A stretch of 64,000 nucleotides of DNA from JAHRAW01 sp965249835 (GCA_965249835.1 CBDFMY010000003.1:558001-622000), one strand, 5' to 3'; counted from the first letter of the stretch, positions 8,341 to 17,054 are shown. The notes: a model not told the origin generated them from the sequence alone. A program made the numbers and translations.

Positions 8341-8895
8341 ATGCTATCCCAAGTCCCCAATCTCCTGACCTTGTTGCGCATCGCCGCCTGTCCGGTGCTG
8401 GTGTTGTTGTTGCGCGGCGGCAGTTACGACCTGGCTATGCTGCTGTTTCTGGCGGCCGGCATCACCGACGGATTGGACGGCTACATCGCCAAGCGTTACA
8501 ACTGCGTCTCCGGACTCGGTGCCATCCTCGACCCGATCGCCGACAAACTGTTGATTGCCAGTGCCTACATCATGCTGGCGATGTTGCAGGATATTCCATT
8601 TTGGTTGCTCATCGTGGTGATGTTCCGCGACCTCGTTATCGTGGTTGGCTATCTGGTGCTGGTGGTGATGGGCGAGGAGATTCCGATGAAGCCGACCTAC
8701 ATCAGCAAGTTCAACACCTTCCTGCAAATATCGCTGGTGGTGGCCGTGTTGCTGGGCAAAGCCGACTGGTTGCACATCCCGTTCATGGTTCAGGCGTTGG
8801 TGGTCGGCGTGTTGATTACCACCGTCGTCAGCGGCAGCCAGTATGTATGGGCCGGGGCAATCCGCCGCGACCCGGCGAAATCATCCACGCCATGA
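8341..8895 (+). CDS. CDP-alcohol phosphatidyltransferase
   Basis: A 184-residue integral membrane enzyme of the CDP-alcohol phosphatidyltransferase family. The catalytic signature spans TDGLDGYIAKR, then GLGAILDPIADKL, around residues 40-70. About five hydrophobic helices are present. It resembles a PgsA paralogue: a second, more canonical pgsA lies at 28503. Its exact head-group substrate is unknown (glycerol-3-phosphate is possible). Its stop overlaps the hda start by four bases (ATGA), and this PgsA2-hda pairing is common in gammaproteobacteria. Confidence 0.88.
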   Translation: MLSQVPNLLTLLRIAACPVLVLLLRGGSYDLAMLLFLAAGITDGLDGYIAKRYNCVSGLGAILDPIADKLLIASAYIMLAMLQDIPFWLLIVVMFRDLVIVVGYLVLVVMGEEIPMKPTYISKFNTFLQISLVVAVLLGKADWLHIPFMVQALVVGVLITTVVSGSQYVWAGAIRRDPAKSSTP

Positions 8896-9590
8896 ATCGG
8901 CAAACGTTGATACCGGTGAATCTGGAGGCGGAGAGTAGTTTTGATAGTTACTGGGCCGGCGACAACAGCGAACTTGTGGCGGAGTTGCGACAAATCGTTG
9001 GTGGCGGCGGCGCGAGACGGATTTTGTATTTTTGGGGAGGAGCGGGTAGCGGCAAGACGCATTTGTTGAACGCCTGCTGCCGATTGGCAAGCACCCTGCA
9101 AAAGCCGCACACTTATCTGCCGGTGAACGGGCCGGCGCCGGCCCGCGCCCAACTCGAGCGCATCCAACCGCAGTCGTTATTGTGCGTGGATGATTTTCAG
9201 CAGGTCGTGGACCGCGGCGCGGCGAAGGATTCGTGGCAGGTCGCGTTGTTCGGCTTGTATGAAAAACTGCTGGGCAATGACGGTGCCATGGTGGTCGGTG
9301 CCAACCAACCCATCGGCGCATTGAATCTTGAACTCAAGGATTTGGAATCACGCTTGGTAAGCGGCGGGGTCTCGCGGCTTGTGGGTTTGAACGAAGCGGA
9401 CAAACTCGCGGCACTTCAATCCCGCGCCCGCCAAAAAGGGTTTGAATTGAGCGCGCCGGTGTTGCGGTTTATTACCACCTATTATCAGCGCGACACCGCA
9501 TCCTTGTTCGGACTGCTCGAGCGAATCGACAACGCATCTTTGGCGGAGCAGCGAAAAATCACCATGCCATTCATTCGCTCGTTGTTGTAG
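8892..9590 (+). CDS. hda: DnaA regulatory inactivator Hda
   Basis: A 232-residue DnaA-like AAA+ protein. Walker A is GGAGSGKTHL around residues 48-57, Walker B LLCVDDFQQV around 97-106, and the sensor/arginine-finger region includes DLESRLVSGGV. In characterised gammaproteobacteria Hda, with the DNA-loaded clamp, stimulates DnaA-ATP hydrolysis. The start at 8892 is chosen because it overlaps the upstream stop by ATGA and matches the family N-terminus. The 3' end overlaps the convergent quinone reductase gene by 20 bases. Confidence 0.9.
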   Translation: MNRQTLIPVNLEAESSFDSYWAGDNSELVAELRQIVGGGGARRILYFWGGAGSGKTHLLNACCRLASTLQKPHTYLPVNGPAPARAQLERIQPQSLLCVDDFQQVVDRGAAKDSWQVALFGLYEKLLGNDGAMVVGANQPIGALNLELKDLESRLVSGGVSRLVGLNEADKLAALQSRARQKGFELSAPVLRFITTYYQRDTASLFGLLERIDNASLAEQRKITMPFIRSLL

Positions 9591-10197
9591 ACGAGGTTAT
9601 GGGCGAGCGCGCCAACGCCCGTGCGCAGCGCGCCACGCGGCATCCCAAAGCCTCCGCCAGACGCACCTCGTCGGCGCTCAATGGCAGACGGTTATCGCTA
9701 CCAGCCACATGGCTTGCGCCGTAAGGCGTGCCGCCGCTGGTGGTTTCGGCCAGGGCGGTGCCGCAAAACGGAATACCGACCATCACCATGCCGTGGTGAA
9801 TCAGCGGCAACATCATCGACAGTAGCGTGCTCTCCTGTCCGCCGTGCATACTGCCGCTTGAGGTGAACACCGCCGCCGGTTTGCTATCCAGAGCACCGGA
9901 CAACCACAAGGAAGAGGTCTGCTCGAAAAAGTATTTGAGCGGTGCCGCCACCGTGCCAAAGCGGGTCGGGCTGCCGACAATCAAACCGTCGCAAGTTTCC
10001 ACATCGGCCAACTCGGCGTAGACATCGCCACTGTCAGGAATGTCGTCGGCAACCGCCTCGCACACCGTGGACACCGGCGGCACGCTGCGGATTACCGCCT
10101 CGCATTCCTCAACACGCTCGACTCCGGCGGCGATATGACGGACGAGTTCGGCCACCGAACCGTGACGGCTATAGTATAAAATCAGAATTTTTTTCAT
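9571..10197 (-). CDS. WrbA-like NAD(P)H:quinone oxidoreductase (flavodoxin fold)
   Basis: A 208-residue flavodoxin-fold protein. The FMN phosphate loop is YYSRHGSV near residue 8-15, SPTRFGTVAAPLKYFFEQTS is the second FMN loop, and the C-terminal region has SGSMHGGQESTLLS and GGTPYGASHVAG as in WrbA. It would reduce quinones by two electrons with FMN. The ATG at 10197 is preferred: a longer in-frame start at 10224 adds nine residues (MATKRQAQS) that come entirely from dispersed repeat A. It converges with hda. Confidence 0.85.
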   Translation of the reverse strand: MKKILILYYSRHGSVAELVRHIAAGVERVEECEAVIRSVPPVSTVCEAVADDIPDSGDVYAELADVETCDGLIVGSPTRFGTVAAPLKYFFEQTSSLWLSGALDSKPAAVFTSSGSMHGGQESTLLSMMLPLIHHGMVMVGIPFCGTALAETTSGGTPYGASHVAGSDNRLPLSADEVRLAEALGCRVARCARALARSPITSSTTTSE

Positions 10198-10198
10198 G

Positions 10199-10353
10199 GA
10201 TTGCGCTTGTCTTTTCGTCGCCATGCTTTGTTGCGCTTCGTCGCTCGGTCGTTCACATACTTAATGTATTGCTCTCTCCCTCGCTCCTCGCGCGCCTCGC
10301 CTGATAACAAAAATACGGCGCGCAATGTTTGTTCGTAATTAATGAGTTCGGTC
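10199..10353 (+). repeat. dispersed repeat A, copy 1
   Basis: This copy starts with TTGCGCTTGTCTTTTCGTCG immediately beside the WrbA-like start codon and ends near GCAATGTTTGTTCGTAATTA. Its ends are imperfect inverted repeats of each other. Near-identical copies occur at 14064, 20667, 23650 and 54230, with partial ones at 10835, 14522, 37830 and 48905. Confidence 0.85.
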
Positions 10354-10439
10354 AAACCGGGCATTTTATTCTCGGTTACTTTGGCTTCTCAACTCGCTTT
10401 TGTCCTCTCGATTCACCGTTATCTATCATTTATCATTGC
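10354..10439 (+). repeat. mosaic repeat B segment, insertion target of IS481 remnant
   Basis: This segment contains the module ctcggttactttggcttctc followed by tcctctcgattcaccg and tatcattatcattgc-like text. It closely matches 27000-27089, where an IS481 element is inserted at the same base. Confidence 0.75.
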
Positions 10440-10581
10440 TGTATGTGTTCACTTATTTGATGACAAAATCGGAAATACAATTGACTAACTGACATACTCA
10501 GGAGAATCCCATGAGAGATAACAGCAAAGACAGCACAATCGAGAGAAATTATATCCGCAACTGGCAACATTTGTGCGAGGA
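10440..10581 (+). mobile_element. 5' remnant of an IS481-type element
   Basis: This is about 140 bases nearly identical to the left end of the intact element at 27090: the terminal TGTATGTGTTCACTTATTTG, the RBS ACTCAGGAGAATCCC and the start of the transposase (MRDNSKDSTIERNYIRNWQH). The homology stops abruptly after GTGCGAGGA, where repeat C begins. The remainder of the transposase is missing, so this copy is dead. Confidence 0.85.
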
Positions 10582-10582
10582 T

Positions 10583-10815
10583 GACGAATACTAATTCTTT
10601 CGTTGTCACGCCCACAAGAAGTTTTGCTATTTACTCTATTCTCCCAATCAACTGGCGCGTGGAAACAGGATGTTTCCCCCTGCGGTGCGGGGGGTGCGGG
10701 GGGTATCCCCCCCACAAAGCGCGAGCACGCGCAACCGAACCTTTGCATATCAGCCACAGGTTACTCGGCGGCGTAAGCCGCCGCCAATGCCCTTCGCACA
10801 CCACTGTCATTATGC
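10583..10815 (+). repeat. dispersed repeat C, copy 1
   Basis: A ~230-bp sequence that recurs at 29987-30216. Conserved parts are ATTCTTTCGTTGTCACGCCC, CTATTCTCCCAATCAACTGG, a G-rich/C-rich hairpin (GTTTCCCCC...GGGGGGTATCCCCCC), then AGCGCGAGCACGCGCAA and the hairpin GGCGGCGTAAGCCGCCGCC. The two copies differ mainly in the central G/C run, which suggests a conserved folded RNA or a mobile miniature element. Confidence 0.75.
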
Positions 10816-10834
10816 TTTGATGCCGACGGTTTTT

Positions 10835-10870
10835 GTGTGCCTTGCCTGACAACGAAAAGGCAAGCGCAAT
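10835..10870 (-). repeat. dispersed repeat A, internally deleted copy touching argF
   Basis: The text TGTGCCTTGCCTGACAACG joins directly to AAAAGGCAAGCGCAATT, so the two ends of repeat A are fused with the middle deleted. The left terminus abuts the argF stop codon. Confidence 0.6.
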
Positions 10871-11776
10871 TCATCCACCTAGCAAAAACTCCATCAACGC
10901 TTTTTGCGCATGCAGGCGGTTTTCCGCTTGATCCCACACTACGCTTTGCGCGCCGTCGATGACTTCGGCGCTGACTTCCAAACCGCGATAGGCCGGCAGG
11001 CAGTGCATGAACAGCGCATCGTCCGCCGCTTTGTCCATCATCGCCTGGTCTACGCAAAAACCCGCGAACGCATTTTCGCGGTCGGTTTTTTCCTGCTCCT
11101 GACCCATGCTGACCCAACTGTCGGTGACCACCAAATCGGCCGCCGACACCGCCGTCGCCGGATCATTGCCGAGCGCGATGTGGTCGGCGCATTGCTGCGA
11201 CAAGTTGCGCTCGGGTTGATAGTTTTTCGGCGTGGCGATGGCGAGATGAAAATCCAGTTGGCGGGCGGCGTTCATCCACGAATGGCAGACGTTGTTGCCA
11301 TCGCCGACCCATGCCACGCGCTTGCCCGTCAGGTCGCCACGATGTTCAAAGCATGTCTGGATGTCGGCAAGCAACTGGCAGGGATGATTGAAATCGGACA
11401 GCGCGTTGATGACCGGTACCGAAGCGTATTTCGCCATTCGCTCAATTCGTTCGTGCGCGCCGGTTCGCATGATAATCAGTCGCGCCATCCGCGACAGCAC
11501 CCGGGCGGTGTCTTCTATGGGCTCGCCGCGGGCCAGGTGGGAATCGGCGGGCGCCAGAAAAATCGGATTGCCGCCGAGTTGGGTGATGCCGGTCTCGAAC
11601 GAAACGCGCGTGCGGGTGGACGATTTCTCGAACACCAGCGCCGCAGTTTGATTGTGCAACAGGTCGCCGCCCTGCTCGTTGGGCGCATCCATTTTCATCG
11701 CTTGCGCGCGCGCCACGATTCCCCGGAGTTCCTCCGGCGAGAGGTCCATCAATGACAAAAAATGGCGAACCGACAT
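10871..11776 (-). CDS. argF: ornithine carbamoyltransferase
   Basis: A 301-residue enzyme forming citrulline from ornithine and carbamoyl phosphate. The carbamoyl-phosphate loop SSTRTRVSFE is near residues 51-60, with HPCQLLADIQT near 132-142, DSWVSMGQE and the ornithine loop MHCLPAYRG near the end. The length and motifs are complete. It is divergent from the KTSC/argG pair, which carries the next step of arginine synthesis. Repeat A touches its 3' end. Confidence 0.95.
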   Translation of the reverse strand: MSVRHFLSLMDLSPEELRGIVARAQAMKMDAPNEQGGDLLHNQTAALVFEKSSTRTRVSFETGITQLGGNPIFLAPADSHLARGEPIEDTARVLSRMARLIIMRTGAHERIERMAKYASVPVINALSDFNHPCQLLADIQTCFEHRGDLTGKRVAWVGDGNNVCHSWMNAARQLDFHLAIATPKNYQPERNLSQQCADHIALGNDPATAVSAADLVVTDSWVSMGQEQEKTDRENAFAGFCVDQAMMDKAADDALFMHCLPAYRGLEVSAEVIDGAQSVVWDQAENRLHAQKALMEFLLGG

Positions 11777-11950
11777 CGGTTTTCGTTGAAATAATCTGGT
11801 TGGTTAAAACAAAAGACGCCGGGGCATCAGGCGCGTAGCGTACTTGAGGAATAATTTTACTGAAACCGCCGCCGGATTCCAATGTTATAATCGCCATCTT
11901 TCATGCAATCGGCCAATCGGATTGAAGCGTGAATATCAAGATTAGTATAT

Positions 11951-12166
11951 GTGTTATTCTGGTTTTGTCTGCTACTTGGTCAAATATACTATGACGAGAA
12001 CAACCACTATTTGATCGTAAAACTACGCCGTGTTCACTATCACTACTGTCGCATCCCCGGTTATGTGGTGAAGATGTGGGTGGATGCAATATCTTTGGGG
12101 TCATTTTATAGCCGACACATAAAAGGTAATTATGACTGCAGATCTGGCGGTGTACCAATTTACTAA
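11951..12166 (+). CDS. small KTSC-domain protein, possibly frameshifted
   Basis: A 71-residue frame (GTG start) with a KTSC-like pattern: YYDENNHYLIVKLR, VHYHYCRIPGYVV, DAISLGSFYSRHIKGNYDC. KTSC is a small domain of unknown role. An overlapping frame from the GTG at about 11929 reads MNIKISICVILVLSATW and looks like a signal peptide, so a single-base shift may separate a secretion signal from the domain. The gene ends six bases before argG. The region 11777-11928 holds a TGAATAT-type AT-rich stretch that could be an ArgR site, not proven. Confidence 0.55.
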   Translation: MLFWFCLLLGQIYYDENNHYLIVKLRRVHYHYCRIPGYVVKMWVDAISLGSFYSRHIKGNYDCRSGGVPIY

Positions 12167-12171
12167 CCACA

Positions 12172-13410
12172 ATGCCCGACAGCAAAAACTCCGTGAACAA
12201 AGCAGTCCTCGCCTATTCCGGCGGTCTCGATACTTCCATCATTTTGAAATGGTTGCAGGATGTGTATGACTGCGAGGTGGTGACTTTCACCGCCGACATC
12301 GGGCAGGGCGAGGAACTCGAAGCGGCGCGTGTCAAGGCGCGGGACTGCGGTGCGGCGGAAATTTATGTGGAGGATTTGAAGGAAGAGTTTGCGCGGGATT
12401 TTGTCTTTCCGATGTTTCGCGCCAACGCCGTGTATGAGGGTGAATACCTGCTCGGCACCTCCATCGCACGGCCGCTGATCGCCAGCCACCTGGTGCGAGT
12501 TGCGGCGCAAACCGGCGCCGATGCGATTTCCCACGGTGCCACCGGCAAGGGCAATGACCAAGTGCGTTTTGAACTCAGTGCCTACGCGCTCAATCCGGAA
12601 ATCAAGGTGATTGCGCCGTGGCGGGAATGGGATTTGCACTCGCGTCAGGACTTGATGAAATACGCCCACGCGCACGGCATTGAAGTGGATTCACGGCAAG
12701 ACGGCGGCTCGCCCTATTCCATGGATGCCAATTTGTTGCACATCTCCTACGAGGGCGGCGAACTGGAAGACCCGTGGCACGCGCCGGCGGAAGAGGTGTG
12801 GCGCTGGAGCACATCGCCCGTTGATGCGCCGGATACGCCGCAGGAGATGACGCTCGGTTTTCAAAACGGCGACCCAGTTGCCATCGACGGCAAGTCCATG
12901 ACCCCGGCGGAAATGATGATCGCGTTGAACGCGGTCGGGTCGAAGCACGGCGTCGGTCGCGCCGACATTGTTGAGAACCGTTATGTCGGCATGAAAAATC
13001 GTGGCTGCTACGAAACCCCGGCCGGCACGATTATGCTAAAAGCCCACCGCGCCATGGAGTCGCTGACTCTGGACCGGGAAGTGGCGCACTTGAAAGACGA
13101 ATTGATGCCGCGTTACGCCCAACTCATCTACAACGGCTACTGGTTCAGCCCCGAACGGCGCATGCTGCAAACCATGATCGACGCCTCGCAGGCATCGGTG
13201 AACGGCGAAGTGAAAATCCGCCTGTATAAGGGCAATGTCGAAGTGCGCGGAAGACGCTCGGACGGCGATTCATTGTTTGATGAAAAAATCGTCACCTTCG
13301 AACACGACGCCGGCGCCTACGACCAAACCGACGCAACCGGTTTCATCCGCCTCAATGCGTTGCGTTTGCGCCTCGCCGCACGCCAAAACAAGGGCAAGAG
13401 CAAAAAATAA
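12172..13410 (+). CDS. argG: argininosuccinate synthase
   Basis: A 412-residue ATP-dependent ligase joining citrulline and aspartate. The PP-loop AYSGGLDTSIILKWL lies near residues 13-27. Further family blocks are HGATGKGNDQVRFE, SPYSMDANLLHISYEGGELE and YVGMKNRGCYETPAG. The length matches the bacterial type I enzyme (about 400-410). It is divergently placed from argF and directly downstream of the KTSC ORF. The GTG at 13422 for the next gene follows only 11 bases after its stop. Confidence 0.96.
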   Translation: MPDSKNSVNKAVLAYSGGLDTSIILKWLQDVYDCEVVTFTADIGQGEELEAARVKARDCGAAEIYVEDLKEEFARDFVFPMFRANAVYEGEYLLGTSIARPLIASHLVRVAAQTGADAISHGATGKGNDQVRFELSAYALNPEIKVIAPWREWDLHSRQDLMKYAHAHGIEVDSRQDGGSPYSMDANLLHISYEGGELEDPWHAPAEEVWRWSTSPVDAPDTPQEMTLGFQNGDPVAIDGKSMTPAEMMIALNAVGSKHGVGRADIVENRYVGMKNRGCYETPAGTIMLKAHRAMESLTLDREVAHLKDELMPRYAQLIYNGYWFSPERRMLQTMIDASQASVNGEVKIRLYKGNVEVRGRRSDGDSLFDEKIVTFEHDAGAYDQTDATGFIRLNALRLRLAARQNKGKSKK

Positions 13411-13421
13411 CCGGCAACCAG

Positions 13422-14129
13422 GTGGGCGAAAATCATTCCACAAGACGTCATGGCGACGTGTTTTCAAAATCCGATTACCGTTCGGAATTATTCCGCAAGA
13501 TCGAGATGCCGGATGCCGAAGTTTTATTGTATTCGCAGTTGTTCTCCGAGATTGAAGCGGAAGAGTTGTTTGATGAATTGCGGCGGGATGTTTCGTGGAA
13601 GCAAGAAAAGATTAAGTTATACGGCAAAGAGAACGACCTTCCACGCCTGACCGCATGGTATGGCGAGCCCAACAAAACCTATAGTTATTCCGGCATAACA
13701 GTCGAGTTATGTGCGTGGACACCGACATTGCGCAAGATTAAAAAACGCATTGAACGCGTATCCAATGTGACTTTCAACAGCGTATTGTTGAATCGTTATC
13801 GCAACGGCTCGGATGGATTGTCATGGCATGCGGATGACGAGCCGGAACTTGGCAACCATCCGGTAATCGGTTCGGTCAGCCTCGGCGAAGCGCGACCGTT
13901 CCAAATGAAACATAAAACGGATAAAAAGCAAAAACAAAAAATTCTGCTCGCCAGCGGCAGTTACCTGCTGATGAAAGGAGCCACTCAGCATCACTGGCTG
14001 CACCAAATCCCCAAATCCAAACGCCCGATGAACGAGCGCATCAACCTGACTTTTAGAAATGTGAATTGCGCTTGCCTTTTCGTCGCTATGCGGTGTTGCG
14101 CTTTGTCACTCGGTCATTCACATACTTAA
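13422..14129 (+). CDS. AlkB-like 2-oxoglutarate/Fe(II) dioxygenase
   Basis: A DNA/RNA alkylation-repair dioxygenase of the AlkB (ALKBH2/3-like) group. The iron ligands are H and D in SWHADDEPELG and a distal H in QHHWLHQIP; the 2-oxoglutarate-binding arginines lie in RINLTFR. NRYRNGSDGLSWHADDE is the classic block. The start is uncertain: GTG at 13422 (235 residues) or ATG at 13506. The natural end is probably just after NLTFRNV; the final 22 residues (CACLFVAMRCCALSLGHSHT) are encoded by repeat A, which supplies the stop codon. Confidence 0.85.
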   Translation: MGENHSTRRHGDVFSKSDYRSELFRKIEMPDAEVLLYSQLFSEIEAEELFDELRRDVSWKQEKIKLYGKENDLPRLTAWYGEPNKTYSYSGITVELCAWTPTLRKIKKRIERVSNVTFNSVLLNRYRNGSDGLSWHADDEPELGNHPVIGSVSLGEARPFQMKHKTDKKQKQKILLASGSYLLMKGATQHHWLHQIPKSKRPMNERINLTFRNVNCACLFVAMRCCALSLGHSHT

Positions 14130-14210
14130 TGTATGCTCACTCCCTCGCTCCTCGCGCGCCTTGCTTGGCAACGAAAATGCGGCGCGCAATGTGTGTCTGG
14201 ATTGTCCGGT
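14064..14210 (+). repeat. dispersed repeat A, copy 2
   Basis: AATTGCGCTTGCCTTTTCGT begins within the last codons of the AlkB-like gene, and the copy ends near GCGGCGCGCAATGTGTGTCT. The orientation is the same as copy 1. It is contiguous with mosaic repeat B. Confidence 0.85.
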
Positions 14211-14470
14211 TGAGTTGGACTTTTTTTTCTCGTTTACTTTTGGCGTCTCAAAGAGAGTCACACTTTGCGATTCACCATTACCTATCATTCGGCATCCTCG
14301 CCGGCAGGCGGGGATCCAGACGCGGCGTAGCCGCGAGCGGCGGCTTTGCCGCCGCTTTGAGCCAGAACGACGAGACGAAAAGCGTGTTGTTCGGCTACGC
14401 CGAACGGTTTAATAACTGGATTGCCCGGAACAAGCCGGGCAATGACGAATGAAAGGGCAATAGTAAATTG
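14211..14470. repeat. mosaic repeat B block
   Basis: The block contains the palindromic modules CGCCGGCAGGCGGGGATCCA, GTTCGGCTACGCCGAAC, TGCCCGGAACAAGCCGGGCA and gacgcggcgtagccgcg. No coding sequence is supported here. Confidence 0.75.
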
Positions 14471-14521
14471 AAAAGACAAAAGCACATTGAGAAAAAAGCC
14501 CAGCGTAGCCGAACTCCTGAT

Positions 14522-14621
14522 AACCCAGACAAACATTGCGTGCCGCATATTTTTCGTCAGGCAAGGCGACCGAGCTTTGAGGCGCAACAAAGCATGGCGA
14601 CGAAAAGACAAGCACAATTGA
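14522..14621 (-). repeat. dispersed repeat A, partial copy 3
   Basis: This is a reverse-orientation copy lacking part of the middle. CAAACATTGCGTGCCGCATA is the right end and GACGAAAAGACAAGCACAAT the left end. The left end lies over the start codon of the following glycosyltransferase. Confidence 0.8.
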
Positions 14622-15319
14622 TTTCGGTTATTGTCCCACTGTATAACGAGGGCGAGCAGGTCAATGACCTGGTCGATCACTTGCGGCGGCGTGACGGGTT
14701 GAGCGAGGTGGTGCTGGTGGATGCCAGCGACGAGGCCGTATCAAACACGGTGGTCGATGAATTGCGGCGGCGGATTGACAACGATCCGTTGATTACGTTG
14801 GTGCGCTGTGCCAGGCCCGGGCGGGCGACGCAGATGAACATCGGCGCGGCGCATTGCAACGGCGCGGTTCTGTTATTTTTACACTGCGACACGCGGTTGC
14901 CGCCGAGTGCGGCGCAACAAATCGCGGCGCGCATCAAGGGCGGGCGCGTGTGGGGCTGGTTTGACCTGCGATTGGATGCGGACGCAACCACCTATCGCCT
15001 GCTTGAGCGCATGATTAACTTTCGTGCGCGCGTTGGTCGCATCGCAACCGGCGACCAGGCGTTGTTCGTTACGCGGCGGGTGTTTGCGCACCAGCGCGGC
15101 TTCGCCGAGATTCCCCTGATGGAAGATGTCGAACTGTCACGCCGCTTGAAGCGGCTGGGCGCGCCGGCGGTGATTGCTCAACCGGTGCTGAGTTCGGCGC
15201 GACGCTGGCAGAAAAACGGAATGTGGCGCACGATATTTTTGATGTGGAAATTGCGATTATTGTATTGGTTTGGCGTCAACCCCGAACGACTCGCGGTGCT
15301 TTATAAAAACACACGATGA
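14594..15319 (+). CDS. GT2 glycosyltransferase (TIGR04283-like)
   Basis: A 241-residue cytoplasmic/peripheral glycosyltransferase of family 2. The N-terminal SVIVPLYNEGEQVNDLVDHL begins the nucleotide-sugar fold, and FLHCDTRLPP carries the DxD-like motif. GDQALFVTRRVF and IPLMEDVELSRRLKRLG match the TIGR04283 (rSAM/selenodomain-associated transferase 2) group. The only nearby ATG (14594) lies inside repeat A and gives an N-terminus MATKRQAQ; a TTG at 14621 would start just before SVIVP. Its end overlaps the next gene by four bases. Confidence 0.8.
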   Translation: MATKRQAQLISVIVPLYNEGEQVNDLVDHLRRRDGLSEVVLVDASDEAVSNTVVDELRRRIDNDPLITLVRCARPGRATQMNIGAAHCNGAVLLFLHCDTRLPPSAAQQIAARIKGGRVWGWFDLRLDADATTYRLLERMINFRARVGRIATGDQALFVTRRVFAHQRGFAEIPLMEDVELSRRLKRLGAPAVIAQPVLSSARRWQKNGMWRTIFLMWKLRLLYWFGVNPERLAVLYKNTR

Positions 15320-15996
15320 CCATGCGCGTTGACAAAATTCGTACCGACACCCCACGCGCCATTCCCCTATACCTGATGGCGAAAGCACCGGTCGCCGGCG
15401 CGGTGAAAACCCGCATGCTGCCAAAATTAGATGCCGAACAAGCAGCGAGTTTGGCACGCTTGATGCTGGAACAAACCGTGGACACCGCCTGCCGCCGCTG
15501 GCCAGGCGAGGTGACGCTGTGTGTGTCGCCCGACCCCGACCATCCGCTGTTCCGCCGCCTGACGCGGAAACATCGCATCAAAATCACCACCCAGATAGAT
15601 GCCGACCTCGGCGCACGAATGATGGATGCGCTGACGCATGGCATCGCGCAGGCTGGCGGTGCGGCGGTGATGGGTTGCGATGTGCCGCATTGTTCGGGGG
15701 AGATTCTGGCGCAGGCGCATGCCTTGCTTGCCGGCGGCGAAAATCCACTGGGGCCATCGCAGGATGGCGGTTTTTATTTAATCGGATTGCAACGAGACAA
15801 TGCCACCCGCGCCTTTGATTCGCTGTTCAGCGGCGTTGATTGGAGCGGCTCGGCGGCATTGCAGCAAGTGCGTGCACGCGCCGCCACCGCCGGCCTGAGC
15901 TTTTACGAATTACCAACCTTGCGCGACATCGACCGGTATCCGGATCTTGAATGGCTCGCCGAAGTTGATGATGCCTATAAGCGGTTTGTCCGGTAA
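15316..15996 (+). CDS. TIGR04282-family glycosyltransferase (DUF2064)
   Basis: A 226-residue protein of the DUF2064/TIGR04282 group (rSAM/selenodomain-associated transferase 1, also annotated as arsenosugar biosynthesis glycosyltransferase). The opening YLMAKAPVAGAVKTRMLPKL matches the nucleotide-binding start; AAVMGCDVPHCSGEIL and GPSQDGGFYLIGL are conserved blocks. It overlaps the TIGR04283 gene by ATGA, and these two families are repeatedly found side by side. The actual sugar acceptor is unknown. Confidence 0.85.
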   Translation: MTMRVDKIRTDTPRAIPLYLMAKAPVAGAVKTRMLPKLDAEQAASLARLMLEQTVDTACRRWPGEVTLCVSPDPDHPLFRRLTRKHRIKITTQIDADLGARMMDALTHGIAQAGGAAVMGCDVPHCSGEILAQAHALLAGGENPLGPSQDGGFYLIGLQRDNATRAFDSLFSGVDWSGSAALQQVRARAATAGLSFYELPTLRDIDRYPDLEWLAEVDDAYKRFVR

Positions 15997-16031
15997 GTTA
16001 TGATGGCAACTCCACCCGATGGCAGACGAGG

Positions 16032-17054
16032 ATGAATTCCGCAACCCGAACCAAGAGCGCCCGGCAACCTGAGCAACCCGTCGAACCGTGCTTTCAGCCG
16101 CAATTCCTGCTCCCGCGATTTTGGAGAATCTGGTGCTGGTTGCTGCTGATTAGAGTCATCATGTATCTGCCGCGCCGATGGGTGATGGCGTTGGGTGCAT
16201 TCATCGGCGACCGCGTGCGCGTGCGCAATCAAAAACGCCGCCACATTGCCGAGATCAATATTGCCATGTGCTTCCCGCAGTTGAGCGACCAACAACGACA
16301 CGAACTATTGGTCGAGCACTTTCATTGTTATGGTTGCGGATTGCTCGATCTGGCGGTGGCATTGTGGGGGTCGCAAGCGCGCCGCGACCGGCTGTGCCAA
16401 CTCGAGCGTCGCGATTGGTTGCTGGATATGCTGCGCCGACAACCGGTCATCATGGTCGCCTACCACCTCACCACGTTGGACATCGGCGGCAGTATGCTGG
16501 CGCGACTTCATCCGTGCGTCTCAATGATGAAACGCGAGCGCAATCCGTTGTTGACCTGGCAGTTGTGGAAGGGGCGTAGGCATCTCGACAAAGATAATCT
16601 TCGTTTGATCATGCGTGACCAGGGTCTGCGTCCGCTGGTACGTGCGATGGAAGCCGGGCACACCTGCCTTTTTATTCCGGATGAAGATTTCGGCGCGTCG
16701 AGAAACACCGCGCACACCGTGTTCACACCGTTTTTCGGTGTGCAGACTTCCACCCTGACCGTGGTCAGTCGTCTGGCAAAACTGACCGGCGCGTTGGTGT
16801 TGCCGAGTGCCACCCGCCTCGACCCGCGCACCGGCCAATATGTCATGACCGTCGGCGACCCGCTCGAGAATTTCCCCGGCGATGACCCGGCGGCGGATGC
16901 GGCAACTCTCAACCGCGCCATGGAAGCCTTGATTCGGCGCGCGCCGGCACAATACATGTGGACGTTTCGGTGGTTCAAAACACGCCCCGACGGCGCGCCC
17001 GACCCGTATAAACAGACCGCCGCGCAAAGGGCAAAGCGAGGGGCGGGCAAATGA
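16032..17054 (+). CDS. LpxL/HtrB-type lysophospholipid (lipid A) acyltransferase
   Basis: A 340-residue inner-membrane-associated acyltransferase. An N-terminal hydrophobic segment lies around FWRIWCWLLLIRVIMYLP. The catalytic HX4D motif appears as YHLTTLDIGG. FIPDEDFGASRNTAHTVF fits the substrate loop of the LpxL/LpxM family. It would transfer a secondary acyl chain to a lipid A precursor. It is 35 bases after the DUF2064 gene and overlaps the GT9 gene by four bases. Confidence 0.88.
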   Translation: MNSATRTKSARQPEQPVEPCFQPQFLLPRFWRIWCWLLLIRVIMYLPRRWVMALGAFIGDRVRVRNQKRRHIAEINIAMCFPQLSDQQRHELLVEHFHCYGCGLLDLAVALWGSQARRDRLCQLERRDWLLDMLRRQPVIMVAYHLTTLDIGGSMLARLHPCVSMMKRERNPLLTWQLWKGRRHLDKDNLRLIMRDQGLRPLVRAMEAGHTCLFIPDEDFGASRNTAHTVFTPFFGVQTSTLTVVSRLAKLTGALVLPSATRLDPRTGQYVMTVGDPLENFPGDDPAADAATLNRAMEALIRRAPAQYMWTFRWFKTRPDGAPDPYKQTAAQRAKRGAGK

